Of a stretch of 64,000 nucleotides of DNA, positions 18,452 to 27,769 are shown in pieces; position 1 is the stretch's first letter; each line of letters begins with the position of its first letter. The DNA is taken from NCBI GenBank assembly GCA_026391125.1, contig JAPLEO010000001.1, positions 1 through 64,000 on the forward strand, given 5' to 3'. A program made the translations under genes and the position numbers. This stretch comes from Bacteroidota bacterium. Its GTDB lineage: Bacteria; Bacteroidota; Bacteroidia; Chitinophagales; Chitinophagaceae. Under the pieces are notes generated by a model. The model saw nothing but the letters and a program-made list of their open reading frames with translations, did not search any database and was not told the origin of the DNA.

Positions 18452-18771
18452 AAAAGTGTAATTGTTTAATAATACAAAATTAAGCAAAAACTAAGCTACT
18501 TATTTATTGAGATTATTCAGAGAATAATTGTACTTAATCCTAAAATAAAATAACTATATAGTACCTACTAGATTTATCAGGTTCGTCTATTCAATTAGTA
18601 AAATATTGGCTGATTAAAAATTTATTAACTTCTGTCTACTAAAAGCATATTGTGGAATTTTTCGAACAAATTGTTCTTCTAAGAATAAACGGTATTCACA
18701 ATTTTTTTGTAAATGCTTTTTTGCAAAAACTTTTTAATGCCTCTAATTGTATTAAATAAAAACAAACAAAT
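18452..18771. other. Non-coding divergent promoter region between SOUL and fasciclin genes
   Basis: About 320 AT-rich bases with no credible ORF. It contains the SOUL -7 element (18475-18482) and a short palindrome GAACAA-A-TTGTTC (18664-18676) that could be an operator. No -7 consensus was found for the fasciclin gene. Confidence 0.5.
18475..18482 (-). promoter_or_regulatory. Bacteroidota -7 element (TAATTTTG) for the SOUL gene
   Basis: On the minus strand TAATTTTG fits TAnnTTTG and lies 24 bases before ATG 18451. No TTG was found at the expected 19-base spacing upstream, so only the -7 half is supported. Confidence 0.4.
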
Positions 18772-19275
18772 ATGAAAATGAAATTTTTATTGATGTTCCT
18801 TATTGGTGGCATCATTTCTGCATCCGCACAAAAAACAGTAGTTGATGTAGCTATTGGTTCAAAAGATCATTCCACTTTAGTTGTTGCGGTTAAAGCAGCT
18901 GATTTAGTTAGTACACTACAAGGTAAAGGGCCTTTTACCGTATTTGCACCAACTAATGAAGCATTTGCCAAATTACCTAAAGGCACTGTTGAAAATCTAT
19001 TGAAACCAGAGAACAAAACAACATTAGCTAAAATTTTGACTTATCACGTTGTGGCTGGTAATTTAGATGCCGCAGCAGTTGTGAAAGCAATAAAAGCTGG
19101 CAATGGAAAAGTTGAGTTAAAAACTGTAAGTGGTGGAGCTTTAACAGCTTCATTAAAAAACGGCAAAGTGATTTTAACGGATGAAAAAGGTGGAATCGCA
19201 ACTGTTACAGCTACTGATCTAAAAGCAGAGAATGGTGTAGTACATGTTATTGACACTGTTTTGATGCCTAAATAA
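18772..19275 (+). CDS. Secreted fasciclin (FAS1) domain protein
   Basis: A 167-residue protein: signal peptide (about 1-19) and a single FAS1 domain with the H1 motif [15 protein letters not shown], a YHVVAG segment near the middle and the H2-like [12 protein letters not shown] at the end. FAS1 domains mediate cell adhesion or surface protein contacts. It is secreted or periplasmic. It is monocistronic with a long AT-rich upstream region and a strong terminator directly downstream. Confidence 0.95.
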   Translation: MKMKFLLMFLIGGIISASAQKTVVDVAIGSKDHSTLVVAVKAADLVSTLQGKGPFTVFAPTNEAFAKLPKGTVENLLKPENKTTLAKILTYHVVAGNLDAAAVVKAIKAGNGKVELKTVSGGALTASLKNGKVILTDEKGGIATVTATDLKAENGVVHVIDTVLMPK

Positions 19276-19282
19276 GTTATTC

Positions 19283-19331
19283 AAAAAAAAATATGGGTCA
19301 TACAATAAAATGTATTATCCATATTTTTTTA
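19283..19331 (+). terminator. Terminator of the fasciclin gene
   Basis: AAAAAAATATGG (from 19285) pairs with CCATATTTTTTT (19319-19330) around a loop, 8 bases past the stop, with a T tract at its 3' end. Confidence 0.75.
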
Positions 19332-19367
19332 CTGGTTATTTTAAATGAATCCGTTTATCATTAATTG

Positions 19368-20984
19368 ATGACTATGTTAAAGAACATTTTTCCCCAGGTT
19401 TCTCAAATTCCAAATGAATGGCAGCTGAGTGAATTTATTGAGCAACGTGAATATCTTATAAACGGTGAGCTTAGGATTTGGGAAGGCCCCATGAATGAAG
19501 TGGTGTCGCCAGTATCAATCAATGATGGCGATAGTACTGTGAAAAATATTATTGGCACAACCCCACTTCTAACTCAAAAGGAATCATTAGAAGCCTTGGA
19601 TGCTGCTGTTCTTGCTTATAATAACGGCACTGGGGAATGGCCCACTATGAGTATTACAAAACGAATTACACATATAGAACAGTTTCTTTTTGAAATGAAA
19701 AAACAAAGGGGGCTTGTTGTTAAGTTATTGATGTGGGAGATAGGCAAAAACTTACCAGATAGTGAAAAGGAATTTGACAGAACCTGCATATATATAGAAG
19801 ACACCATCAAGGAATTAAAAAAACTCGATCATGACAATTCTAGCTTTGATATTGAAGAAGGCGTAATTGCTCAGATTAGGCGGGTTCCGATGGGTGTGGC
19901 CTTATGCATGGGGCCTTATAATTATCCATTAAATGAAACATTTACTACTTTAATCCCTGCATTAATTATGGGTAATACTGTGGTGTTTAAGCCTGCTAAA
20001 TATGGCGTACTTTTTATAAAACCATTACTAACAGTTTTTAAAAACTGTTTTCCAAAAGGCGTCGTCAATATCATTTATGGTAAGGGAAGAGAAACGGTGG
20101 GTGCGTTAATGGAGACCGGAAAGATAGATGTATTTGCCTTCATAGGAACCAACAAAGGCGCCAGTGATATTAAGAAATTACATCCCAAGCCAAATCGTTT
20201 AAGGAGTGTCCTTGGGTTGGATGAAAAAAATCCTGCCATTGTTTTACCAGACGCAGATATTGAAAATGCAGTCAGTGAATGTCTTGCCGGATCGCTATCC
20301 TTCAATGGTCAAAGGTGCACCGCATTAAAAATAATTTTCGTTCAAGAGAACATAGTAGAAGATTTTATCAAAAAATTTATTGATGGCGTATCAAAATTAA
20401 AGTGTGGTATGCCTTGGGAAAAAGATGTAAAGATCACCCCCTTGCCGGAGCCTGGAAAAACCGCTTATTTAACTAACCTGCTAAACGACGCTAGGCAGTT
20501 GGGTGCATCCGTATTGAATGAAAATGGAGGCGAAGTAAATGATACTTTCTTTTACCCTGCAGTACTTTACCCCGTAAATGCTCAAATGCGGATTTACTCA
20601 GAAGAACAGTTTGGCCCATTGGTTCCTATAGTTTCTTACAAAAATATGGAAGAAGTAATCGACTATGTTGTTCAATCTAACTTCGGTCAACAGCTTAGCA
20701 TATTTGGAAGAAATTCAAAATTAATTGGTCATTTAATTGATGAACTCGCCAATCAAGTAGGACGCATTAATATTAATGCACAATGTCAGCGTGGGCCTGA
20801 TGCATTTCCATTTAATGGAAGAAAAGATAGTGCAGAGGGAACGCTAAGTGTGCATGATGCATTAAGAGCATTTAGTATTCGCATATTGATTAGCACAAAA
20901 GACAATGCAATTAATAAAGAAATTGTGCAAACAATTGTAAGAGAACATCAAAGCAATTACTTAAGACTAGATTATATTTTTTAA
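19368..20984 (+). CDS. gapN: NADP-dependent non-phosphorylating glyceraldehyde-3-phosphate dehydrogenase-like ALDH
   Basis: About 538 residues of the aldehyde dehydrogenase superfamily. Catalytic Cys is in GQRCTALK (C318 in ORF-track numbering), the oxyanion Asn in GPYNYP (N186) and cofactor Lys in FKPAK (K209). EIGKNLPDSEKEFDR and FPFNGRKDSAEGTLSVHDALR match the GapN-like group of Bacteroidota. GapN oxidises glyceraldehyde-3-phosphate directly to 3-phosphoglycerate, yielding NADPH and bypassing ATP formation. The usual general-base motif LELGGK reads LGLDEK here, so the Glu is displaced. The track start is a TTG; ATG 19368 (or 19374) is more likely. The gene is monocistronic. Confidence 0.8.
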   Translation: MTMLKNIFPQVSQIPNEWQLSEFIEQREYLINGELRIWEGPMNEVVSPVSINDGDSTVKNIIGTTPLLTQKESLEALDAAVLAYNNGTGEWPTMSITKRITHIEQFLFEMKKQRGLVVKLLMWEIGKNLPDSEKEFDRTCIYIEDTIKELKKLDHDNSSFDIEEGVIAQIRRVPMGVALCMGPYNYPLNETFTTLIPALIMGNTVVFKPAKYGVLFIKPLLTVFKNCFPKGVVNIIYGKGRETVGALMETGKIDVFAFIGTNKGASDIKKLHPKPNRLRSVLGLDEKNPAIVLPDADIENAVSECLAGSLSFNGQRCTALKIIFVQENIVEDFIKKFIDGVSKLKCGMPWEKDVKITPLPEPGKTAYLTNLLNDARQLGASVLNENGGEVNDTFFYPAVLYPVNAQMRIYSEEQFGPLVPIVSYKNMEEVIDYVVQSNFGQQLSIFGRNSKLIGHLIDELANQVGRININAQCQRGPDAFPFNGRKDSAEGTLSVHDALRAFSIRILISTKDNAINKEIVQTIVREHQSNYLRLDYIF

Positions 20985-21037
20985 TAAGTTCATTGTTTTA
21001 CATCTTGTTTTTATGAAAACATATCATAATAAAAGCT

Positions 21038-21964
21038 ATGAATTTGTATGAAAAATTTGAGATTCTGTATCAGAAACTCCTGTCAGATAAAACTAAAAAA
21101 GAAAGTGAAAGGGTTATTTTAATTATAGCCATAGCAAGTTTTCTAATTCACCTAACCATTATATACTTAGTTGACTTTGGCATTATTTCTCTGAATTCGC
21201 ATTCAGATTTACTAAAAAATCCTATTGCTGCAATTTATACGCCATTCTCATTTATATTGGTTTATGAAGTATATCTTTTAGTGTATTATCTCCCAAAATC
21301 TATTACCAATTATATCAGCAAACAATACGAAATTATTACGCTCATTATTATTCGACGATTGTTTAAAGATCTTTCCACCTTATCGCTTTCGTCTGATTGG
21401 TTTAAAATTAAATATGACTTACAGTTTACTTACGATTTGATAGCATCTGTTTTACTTTTTTTTCTTATTTATCTATTTAATGTAAAGAGTAAAAAAAGAT
21501 ACAGAGACGAAAAGTTAAATGAACAACAGATAGAAGCCATTACGAGATTTATAAAAATTAAAAAAGTGCTGGCAACTTCCTTAGTTCCTGTACTTTTTTT
21601 AGTAGCTATTTATTCTTTTATAAATTGGATGATCAGTACCATTTATCCAATTACAAATAATATTGTTTCGTTTAAAAATATAAACAATATTTTCTTTGAA
21701 CAGTTTTTTACAATTTTAATAATTGCAGATGTGATTTTATTACTGTTCTCATTTTTCCATACTGATGAATTTCATAAAGTTATCAGAAATTCAGGTTTTA
21801 TCATTTCCACTATATTATTGAGACTGTCATTTTCTGTAACTGGTTTATTAAATACCATCCTAATTGTAGCAGCTATTATTTTTGGTTTATTAATTCTAAT
21901 AATCCATAATAAATTTGAAGCGTTTATTGGAACTGAAAAAATATCAGCCGATGCAATTAATTGA
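21038..21964 (+). CDS. Integral membrane protein of unknown function
   Basis: A 308-residue protein with about seven hydrophobic segments (about 24-45, 65-85, 130-150, 178-200, 222-240, 255-272 and 275-292). A charged segment (VKSKKRYRDEKLNEQQIEAI) separates helices in the middle. I recognise no family motif. It follows gapN by 53 bases on the same strand and ends before a strong terminator, so it could share the gapN transcript, but nothing else ties it to glycolysis. Confidence 0.7.
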   Translation: MNLYEKFEILYQKLLSDKTKKESERVILIIAIASFLIHLTIIYLVDFGIISLNSHSDLLKNPIAAIYTPFSFILVYEVYLLVYYLPKSITNYISKQYEIITLIIIRRLFKDLSTLSLSSDWFKIKYDLQFTYDLIASVLLFFLIYLFNVKSKKRYRDEKLNEQQIEAITRFIKIKKVLATSLVPVLFLVAIYSFINWMISTIYPITNNIVSFKNINNIFFEQFFTILIIADVILLLFSFFHTDEFHKVIRNSGFIISTILLRLSFSVTGLLNTILIVAAIIFGLLILIIHNKFEAFIGTEKISADAIN

Positions 21965-22015
21965 ATGTAATTCTTTCTTGAAGGAGCAATCTCTTTGGAC
22001 ATAGGAATTGCGTAT

Positions 22016-22055
22016 AATACAAAAGCCCCTTTTTACAGGGGCTTTTGTATTATTT
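22016..22055. terminator. Strong bidirectional terminator
   Basis: AATACAAAAGCCCC / GGGGCTTTTGTATT hairpin (22016-22051) with a TTTTAC-type loop, followed by TATTTGTTTC. It serves the plus-strand membrane protein gene and, read in reverse, the convergent secreted protein gene. Confidence 0.85.
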
Positions 22056-22081
22056 GTTTCAGTTTTACTAGTTCAATACTT

Positions 22082-22804
22082 TTATTTAGAACTCAAAACA
22101 GCTTGAAAACTTAAAATTTCACTCCAACTACCTTTCACTGCTTTTTTCAAACCATCTTGATAGGCTTGATAACTTCCAGGTTTATTTTTTTCAAAAGCAT
22201 CTTTCATACTTGCTTTGTAACCTGGGTCTCTTTCTTTTAACCCATCTTTATACCTAGTAACAATGATGTAACCAGGTTCACCAGAACTTGCAACTTCATA
22301 AACAGCAGTTGATCGTTGTGTAGATTCCCAATTTGGTTTCAATTGTTTTATCAATTCTTCGGTTTCACCACTATATCCCGGGTTATATGTTAAATGAGTG
22401 ATGGCAATTTTATCAGTATAATTTGCTACAGCGATTGTACTTAAATCTTCCTTATAAACCGCATACAATACTTTAGAATAATCTTGTAATAATGGCCCAA
22501 TATTCAATTCCCAATCTTGCATATGAGCAGGCCCTAAATCACCGCGATGATCGAATTCATCCCAGGTAGTAGGACCTTCATTAATCTGGTAACCACCCTG
22601 ATCAGGGCCAGTTTCAATACTAAACACCCTCCATTTCCATACCGATTGATGATATTTAGCAACATGTGATGCCAGTGCTTTTTCAAAAGCAAGGGCTTTA
22701 CCTGATTTAGGAAAAACTCGATTTGCATTTATAACCTTTGCTGGTTGGATTTGTGCCTTTCCTAATAGGGGTATTAGGAATAAGAGCAGAAGCATTTTTT
22801 TCAT
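22082..22804 (-). CDS. Secreted protein of unknown function
   Basis: A 240-residue protein with a signal peptide (about 1-17, LLGKAQ). The mature part has two segments that could each form a ferredoxin-like alpha/beta unit (about 20-110 and 125-235), reminiscent of dimeric alpha-beta barrel proteins, but no diagnostic motif is seen. Aromatic residues are frequent (HQSVWKWRVF). It is a single gene between two convergent/same-strand neighbours. The function is not assigned. Confidence 0.65.
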   Translation of the reverse strand: MKKMLLLLFLIPLLGKAQIQPAKVINANRVFPKSGKALAFEKALASHVAKYHQSVWKWRVFSIETGPDQGGYQINEGPTTWDEFDHRGDLGPAHMQDWELNIGPLLQDYSKVLYAVYKEDLSTIAVANYTDKIAITHLTYNPGYSGETEELIKQLKPNWESTQRSTAVYEVASSGEPGYIIVTRYKDGLKERDPGYKASMKDAFEKNKPGSYQAYQDGLKKAVKGSWSEILSFQAVLSSK

Positions 22805-22975
22805 GTGGGGTTTTGTTTTAAATGAATAATACTATCAAAATAGATATTAATATTTTATTATGCAATAGCTGAACAAAAAAAATTGGAAGCTTAACAAATT
22901 AATGCTCATTTAAAAAAGCTTAAAAAGTAAGAAGCATAAGTTGAAAAGGGTATATCAGAGAAATTAATTGTTCAA

Positions 22976-23827
22976 TTAATTCATATTTAATAAAACTAAT
23001 TTAACGTCTTTATACCAGGGTTCCCAGGGAATAAAATGTGGTGCATTTTTTAGTATTGTAATATTTACTGATTTTGCATTGATCAGCATTTTTTTTGAAT
23101 AAACAGCATTACCAACAGGAACAAAAGTATCCTTATCACCATGAATGACCCATACATTACAAGTAATTTTTGAAAACTTTTCCTTTAAAGAAATTAAATC
23201 CTTCTTTAGGTACCAGATCTCAGTATTACTCGGCCTAAAGGCACCTGGAAGTAAATATTGAAAAGGAGTATGAAATAAAAAACCTCTCCATTTTTCTTTT
23301 GGTTCTACATCGGGATCTATAGCTGCAGCTAATAGCACCATACCACTAAATTTATCAGGATGATCAGCAACGATTTGAACAGCTAAGGGTCCGCCCAAAG
23401 AATGGCCAATGATAAAAAGGGGTTTACCATTATATATAAATTCAATCAAAGAGTAAATGATCCTGGATTGATCTTCTAAATTCATAGCATCCCCAAATTT
23501 ACTATACCCAAAACCAGGACGATCAATTGAAATAATCCGAAACTTTTTTAAAAGATCAGAATCTTCTAAATACTGTTTATAAGCATCCCAACTTCCAGGA
23601 GAACCATGTACAAAAAATAGCGTTGGTAAAGTATCATTGCCTGTAATAACATAATGCAGTTTAAAATTATTGCCATCAAAATAATTTGTTTCTAAGGTAA
23701 GCCCCTTATCAGCGAATTCCTTTTTTGCCACAGCATCAGAGATCCTCATTTTGAAACAGCTTTGAGCTAAAATCACCCAACACACTAATGCAAATAAAAT
23801 TATACCGGGAATTTTCATTTGATTCAA
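22976..23827 (-). CDS. Alpha/beta hydrolase, probable lipoprotein
   Basis: A 283-residue protein. The catalytic triad is complete: S143 in GHSLGG, D233 in HGDKDTF and H264 in NAPHF. The oxyanion segment is FFVHGSPGSW. An N-terminal hydrophobic stretch ending ILAQSC (C24) looks like a lipobox, so membrane anchoring is likely. The pattern IDRPGFGYS is shared with epoxide hydrolase/haloperoxidase-like members, but the substrate cannot be given. A second in-frame Met (residue 4) is an alternative start. Confidence 0.87.
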   Translation of the reverse strand: MNQMKIPGIILFALVCWVILAQSCFKMRISDAVAKKEFADKGLTLETNYFDGNNFKLHYVITGNDTLPTLFFVHGSPGSWDAYKQYLEDSDLLKKFRIISIDRPGFGYSKFGDAMNLEDQSRIIYSLIEFIYNGKPLFIIGHSLGGPLAVQIVADHPDKFSGMVLLAAAIDPDVEPKEKWRGFLFHTPFQYLLPGAFRPSNTEIWYLKKDLISLKEKFSKITCNVWVIHGDKDTFVPVGNAVYSKKMLINAKSVNITILKNAPHFIPWEPWYKDVKLVLLNMN

Positions 23828-23879
23828 TATCTTAAAGCCAACTAATGAAATGTTATATTATTCCAAATCGATTTTATTA

Positions 23880-25901
23880 TTAAACTGGCAATACAATTAT
23901 AAACTCAGCACCTACCCCTTCTTTGTTATCTACTTTTAATTCACCTCCATGAGCCTTTACAATATCATAACTCAAACTCAGCCCCAATCCTGTTCCTTTT
24001 CCTGTTGGTTTGGTAGTAAAGAAAGGTTGAAAGATTTTATCTACTATTTTTTGTGGAATCCCATTGCCATTATCTTTTACACTGATCAAAATTTCATGAC
24101 CACTCTTTTTTGTACTCACTGAAACTGTTGGTTCGTAGTTTTCAATACCTGATCTATTTTTTTCATCAACCACATAAAATGCATTCGTAATTAAATTTAA
24201 GATCACTCTACCTATATCCTGAGGAACAATATTCATCTGACCAATTGATTGATCAAAATCTGTTTTCATTGTAGCATTAAATGATTTGTCTTTTGCTCTC
24301 AGTCCATGATAGGCGAGTCGCAAATATTCATCTGCTAATGCACTAATATCTGTGAGTTCTTTAACTCCATTGCTACTTCTGCTATGTTGTAACATTCCTT
24401 TTACAATAGCATCAGCTCGCTTTCCATGATAATTGATTTTTTCTAAATTTTGTTTAAGATCACTAGAAATTAATTTTGCTTCATTGAAATCTCCTTTTGC
24501 AATTTCAATATTCATTTCATCAATTAATTCATTACTTACTTCTGAAAAATTATTCACGAAGTTTAATGGGTTCTGAATTTCATGGGCAATACCAGCTGTT
24601 AACTCACCAAGAGAAGCCATTTTTTCTGATTGCAGAAGTTGGGATTGAGTAGATTTTAAATCTGCAATCGTTTTTTCTAATACATTATTGGCTTTTTGTT
24701 TTTGCCTGCTATTGCGGTATAATACAAAAGCCAGTACAGATAATAATCCTAACCCAATGACCAATGAAAAGGTTCTGATTCTATTCTTAGCTGTCTCAAT
24801 TTCCTGTGCTTGCTTTGCCTGGCGCAGGTTTTCGTCTAAATTGATATTTTGATATAAAGAAAGCTTTTCGTTCCTGTCTTTTTGCAAGCTGTCACCCACA
24901 GCTTTCGAAACCTTGAGGTAGAAAAATGCGCTATCGGTATTTCCTACTGCTTTCCATGCATCAGAGACAAGTGCAGCTGCTGGGCTTATGTTCCTCGTCA
25001 ATTTATATTGCACAGCTTGCTGAAATGCAACTGTTGCATAATTTTTTGCAGAATCTGTTTGATGTAAACTTTTGTATAAAACAGCTAATGCTAAATTTGC
25101 ATCACCCTCGTATAAAATACTTTTTTGCGCTCTGCTTGTCCACAGGGATTGCCAATAATAATACTTGGCAGAGTCAATCCTATTTTTATTAAAATAGACT
25201 GACCCAATGAGATTTAATACATGACCATTAAAAACTTTCCACCCGGTAATTATTGAGTATTGCAATGCCCGCTTATCAAAATAAATTGCAGAGTCTAAAT
25301 GATTAGCTCCGGCGTAAAGTGCTCCTAAATTCATGTTGGCTTGAACTAATGCCATTGCCGATTTGCTTTTAAGAGATTCAAAAATGCTAATTTCTTCTTT
25401 GTAGCTCATGATTGCTTTATCAAGATTTCCTGTATTTCTGTATATATTTCCCAATTGATGTATGGTATAACCCAATATGCTTAGTCTAAATTTATGAGGA
25501 TCTGTGAATTCATAATTTTTCGGGATATATACATTTTTCTCACTTTGTTCATCTTGTGAAATTATAAGTGCCTCATTAGCTAATTTAAAACTGAGGGGAA
25601 GGTTTCCTTCATAAAGGGCAATGAATGACTGAAATTCCGTTAACAAATGAGCTTTCCAAAGTGGCTGATGAATTTGTGTTGCAAGTTGTACTCCCTGGTC
25701 TGAAAAATATTTACAACTATCTCTGTTGAAATTTGAATAATAATCTGCCATACCAAAAAGAACGACCAATTTTACTGAATCATCAGGTGCGTTTTTAAAG
25801 GCCGATCGTAGGCTATCTAAATTAGAAGCAGGAGCCTGTGCTAATGCAGAAAGAGGTAAAACCAGCAACAGCATTATATAAAGCAAAATATTTCTAATCA
25901 T
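23880..25901 (-). CDS. TPR-containing membrane sensor histidine kinase
   Basis: A protein of about 673 residues. A signal peptide (about 1-22) is followed by a periplasmic TPR region (about 35-335), a membrane helix (about 378-395), a coiled coil and a kinase core. The core has phospho-His H440 in AGIAHEIQNPLNF, an N-box in NLITNAFYVVDE, G-box DNGNGIP and GKGTGLGLSLS. This TPR-TM-HisKA layout is common in Bacteroidota; the TPR domain is thought to sense periplasmic proteins. No response regulator is adjacent, so it is an orphan. The track start (25925) is a TTG; the ATG at 25901 begins the signal peptide and is preferred. Confidence 0.92.
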   Translation of the reverse strand: MIRNILLYIMLLLVLPLSALAQAPASNLDSLRSAFKNAPDDSVKLVVLFGMADYYSNFNRDSCKYFSDQGVQLATQIHQPLWKAHLLTEFQSFIALYEGNLPLSFKLANEALIISQDEQSEKNVYIPKNYEFTDPHKFRLSILGYTIHQLGNIYRNTGNLDKAIMSYKEEISIFESLKSKSAMALVQANMNLGALYAGANHLDSAIYFDKRALQYSIITGWKVFNGHVLNLIGSVYFNKNRIDSAKYYYWQSLWTSRAQKSILYEGDANLALAVLYKSLHQTDSAKNYATVAFQQAVQYKLTRNISPAAALVSDAWKAVGNTDSAFFYLKVSKAVGDSLQKDRNEKLSLYQNINLDENLRQAKQAQEIETAKNRIRTFSLVIGLGLLSVLAFVLYRNSRQKQKANNVLEKTIADLKSTQSQLLQSEKMASLGELTAGIAHEIQNPLNFVNNFSEVSNELIDEMNIEIAKGDFNEAKLISSDLKQNLEKINYHGKRADAIVKGMLQHSRSSNGVKELTDISALADEYLRLAYHGLRAKDKSFNATMKTDFDQSIGQMNIVPQDIGRVILNLITNAFYVVDEKNRSGIENYEPTVSVSTKKSGHEILISVKDNGNGIPQKIVDKIFQPFFTTKPTGKGTGLGLSLSYDIVKAHGGELKVDNKEGVGAEFIIVLPV

Positions 25902-25925
25902 GTTAACCCATTGAGATTTAAACAA

Positions 25926-26363
25926 TAAATATAGCTTCTTGAAAAGGTGTTTAATTTCATAGAAACCAGAATTAATTTTTCATTTTTTTATAAAAGTAGG
26001 CAGCCGCGAAACCTATACCTCCTCCCAGAAAGATTATTGATCATTCAACAGGAATTTTTAAAGTTATTTACCTCTCTTGAACTTCTATTTAAATAATTCT
26101 GATTAAGGGTTAATGGTATTTACGCTTATCCAATAAATATAATAATTAATACTATGATATTTTAAGCCAAAACAAGATTTATCCCAGAACATGAGCTAAC
26201 AATTTGAGTCAATAGTTATTTCACTTTTTAGCGAACTCGTTGATGGTCAATTCGTATGTTTCAAAATGCTAATAAAATCGTGTAGCAATACAGAAAATGA
26301 CTTGGGCAGATTTTGACTGAATAAAATTAGGTGAATTCATAAATGTTTTAACGAAAGGTAATG
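25926..26363. other. 438-base gap with no supported gene
   Basis: This is AT-rich sequence with many stops in all frames. One short minus-strand frame (stop at 25972-25974) reads FLGGGIGFAAAYFYKKMKN, which looks like the tail of a small membrane protein, but it is closed upstream by a TGA after 22 codons and has no ATG. It may be a gene remnant. No terminator or promoter consensus was recognised. Confidence 0.45.
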
Positions 26364-26777
26364 CTATGATATAGTTTTGGACAATGCTATTCCATAAACA
26401 ATGTGTCCACTAATACTGCCAATCATTATCAGAACCATAGAACCTTCCATTTCTGGCATTGGCAATATTGTACCAAGTATACCCATCATTATTTGTGCAA
26501 TAATGAAAACAACAAATCCGAAAATAGTTCCCTTTAAAAATGAATTACCAATTTTTACTTTTGGCGCAAACAAATAAGTGTAACCAAATGCAAAAATTAT
26601 CCCAACAACAAAGTGCATGACCCAACCTACTATTACAGGTACTCTCATCATTCCTGCTAACATATTAGGAGGCGACATCTTCGGCATTCCCATCATAGGA
26701 GCTATGAACATTACCAGACTCATTGCAGTAGTACCGATAAAACCACCCAATAATGATTTATACATTTTGTTATTCAT
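26364..26777 (-). CDS. Small integral membrane protein, DUF6789-like
   Basis: A 137-residue protein with four hydrophobic segments (about 8-30, 47-68, 82-104, 112-133) and many Met and Gly residues (MMGMPKMSPPNMLAGMM). It resembles short four-helix proteins annotated as DUF6789; the match is by pattern. It is the last gene of the cluster headed by the sigma factor, 30 bases after the thioredoxin gene. The Met-rich segment could bind a metal, but that is speculation. Confidence 0.65.
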   Translation of the reverse strand: MNNKMYKSLLGGFIGTTAMSLVMFIAPMMGMPKMSPPNMLAGMMRVPVIVGWVMHFVVGIIFAFGYTYLFAPKVKIGNSFLKGTIFGFVVFIIAQIMMGILGTILPMPEMEGSMVLIMIGSISGHIVYGIALSKTIS

Positions 26778-26807
26778 GATTTGTAGATTTATGATTTTCG
26801 AAATAGT

Positions 26808-27251
26808 TTATTTAGTAATTGATTTGCCTAGCTTTAATAATTCTTTTGGATTAAGGTACCCCCCTGTTGATTCTACTATTTTCCCAGTTGCATCTATAAA
26901 TAGTAAAGAAGGATAACCAGGTATTCTATACTGACTTGCAAGCATTGCACCCTCCCCTTGTTCCCCATCAAGCGAAACATTAATAAAATTTGAATTATAA
27001 AATTTACCCACTTCGATATTAGAAAAGCTATTCTTTTTTAGCTTTTTGCATGGCCCACACCATGTGGCATAAATATCAAGAAATATGAGTTTGTTTTCCT
27101 TCTTTGCTAATTGCAATGCTTCGTTCCAATTTCCCCTATAAAACAGTATCCCTTCAGTTTTATCAGATTTAAAATCTACATTAGGGTTATTATAAGCATA
27201 CCCCACAACAAATAAGATTATCGCAATACCTGTGAAGATTATATTTTTCAT
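26808..27251 (-). CDS. Membrane-anchored or exported thioredoxin-family protein
   Basis: A 147-residue protein. An N-terminal hydrophobic helix (about 4-20) is followed by a thioredoxin fold with the redox motif C65-G-P-C68 in YATWCGPCKK and the cis-Pro in IPGYPSLLF. The redox site should face the periplasm. Proteins of this type reduce periplasmic disulfides or serve as resistance-type thioredoxins. The gene is 2 bases downstream of the DinB gene and 30 bases upstream of the small membrane protein gene, inside a tight operon. Confidence 0.9.
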   Translation of the reverse strand: MKNIIFTGIAIILFVVGYAYNNPNVDFKSDKTEGILFYRGNWNEALQLAKKENKLIFLDIYATWCGPCKKLKKNSFSNIEVGKFYNSNFINVSLDGEQGEGAMLASQYRIPGYPSLLFIDATGKIVESTGGYLNPKELLKLGKSITK

Positions 27252-27253
27252 AG

Positions 27254-27763
27254 TTAGTTTTTAGTGTTTGTTAAATTCTTTCTTTTGAACTTGATAGTTG
27301 AAAATGCTACTCCGAAGTCTTCTTCAATTAAGTATAATTTCTTTAATTCACTTAACCCTACTTTTATTAAAGCTTGATGGTGAATACAATGTTCTAAATT
27401 ATAGGCTAATTCACGAAAAATAGTAGTTTGTAAAAGTGTTGAAATTTCATTTGTTGAAAAGCATGCTTTTAATTTTATCGACTCATCCTGCAATGAATCA
27501 ATATTAGCTTTAATCAAATTAATTTCATTTAGGGAAGTTTGCACTTCGGTCTCAAATAAAATATTTCTGGCTCTGTTGTCGTAACAAATTTCATTGTATT
27601 CAATTCCCTTAAATAATTCCAGAAATAGTTCAATAATATGTCTAGTATGTTGACCAATAGAGGCCCCGAAAAGCGTTTTACAGCTTTTAGAGTATTCCAC
27701 ATTTGATAGTTTAGAAATTAAATCACTTAATTCATCTAAATTCCTCTTACAAGCTTCTTTCAT
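27254..27763 (-). CDS. DinB-like four-helix metal-binding protein
   Basis: A 169-residue cytoplasmic protein. The DinB/YfiT fold is indicated by GASIGQHTRHIIEL near the first helices (H39, H42) and NLEHCIHHQALI later (H125, H128, H129). H39, H125 and H129 could form the three-His metal site of the family. Known members are thiol-S-transferases or hydrolases using bacillithiol or similar thiols, though many are uncharacterised. It is 6 bases downstream of the YceI gene and 2 bases upstream of the thioredoxin gene, so it is very likely co-transcribed with them. Confidence 0.8.
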   Translation of the reverse strand: MKEACKRNLDELSDLISKLSNVEYSKSCKTLFGASIGQHTRHIIELFLELFKGIEYNEICYDNRARNILFETEVQTSLNEINLIKANIDSLQDESIKLKACFSTNEISTLLQTTIFRELAYNLEHCIHHQALIKVGLSELKKLYLIEEDFGVAFSTIKFKRKNLTNTKN

Positions 27764-27769
27764 AGTTGT

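Noticed and set aside
25972-26040. Possible small gene reading FLGGGIGFAAAYFYKKMKN on the minus strand
   Set aside because: It has no start codon and an upstream in-frame stop after 22 codons, so it is at most a relic.
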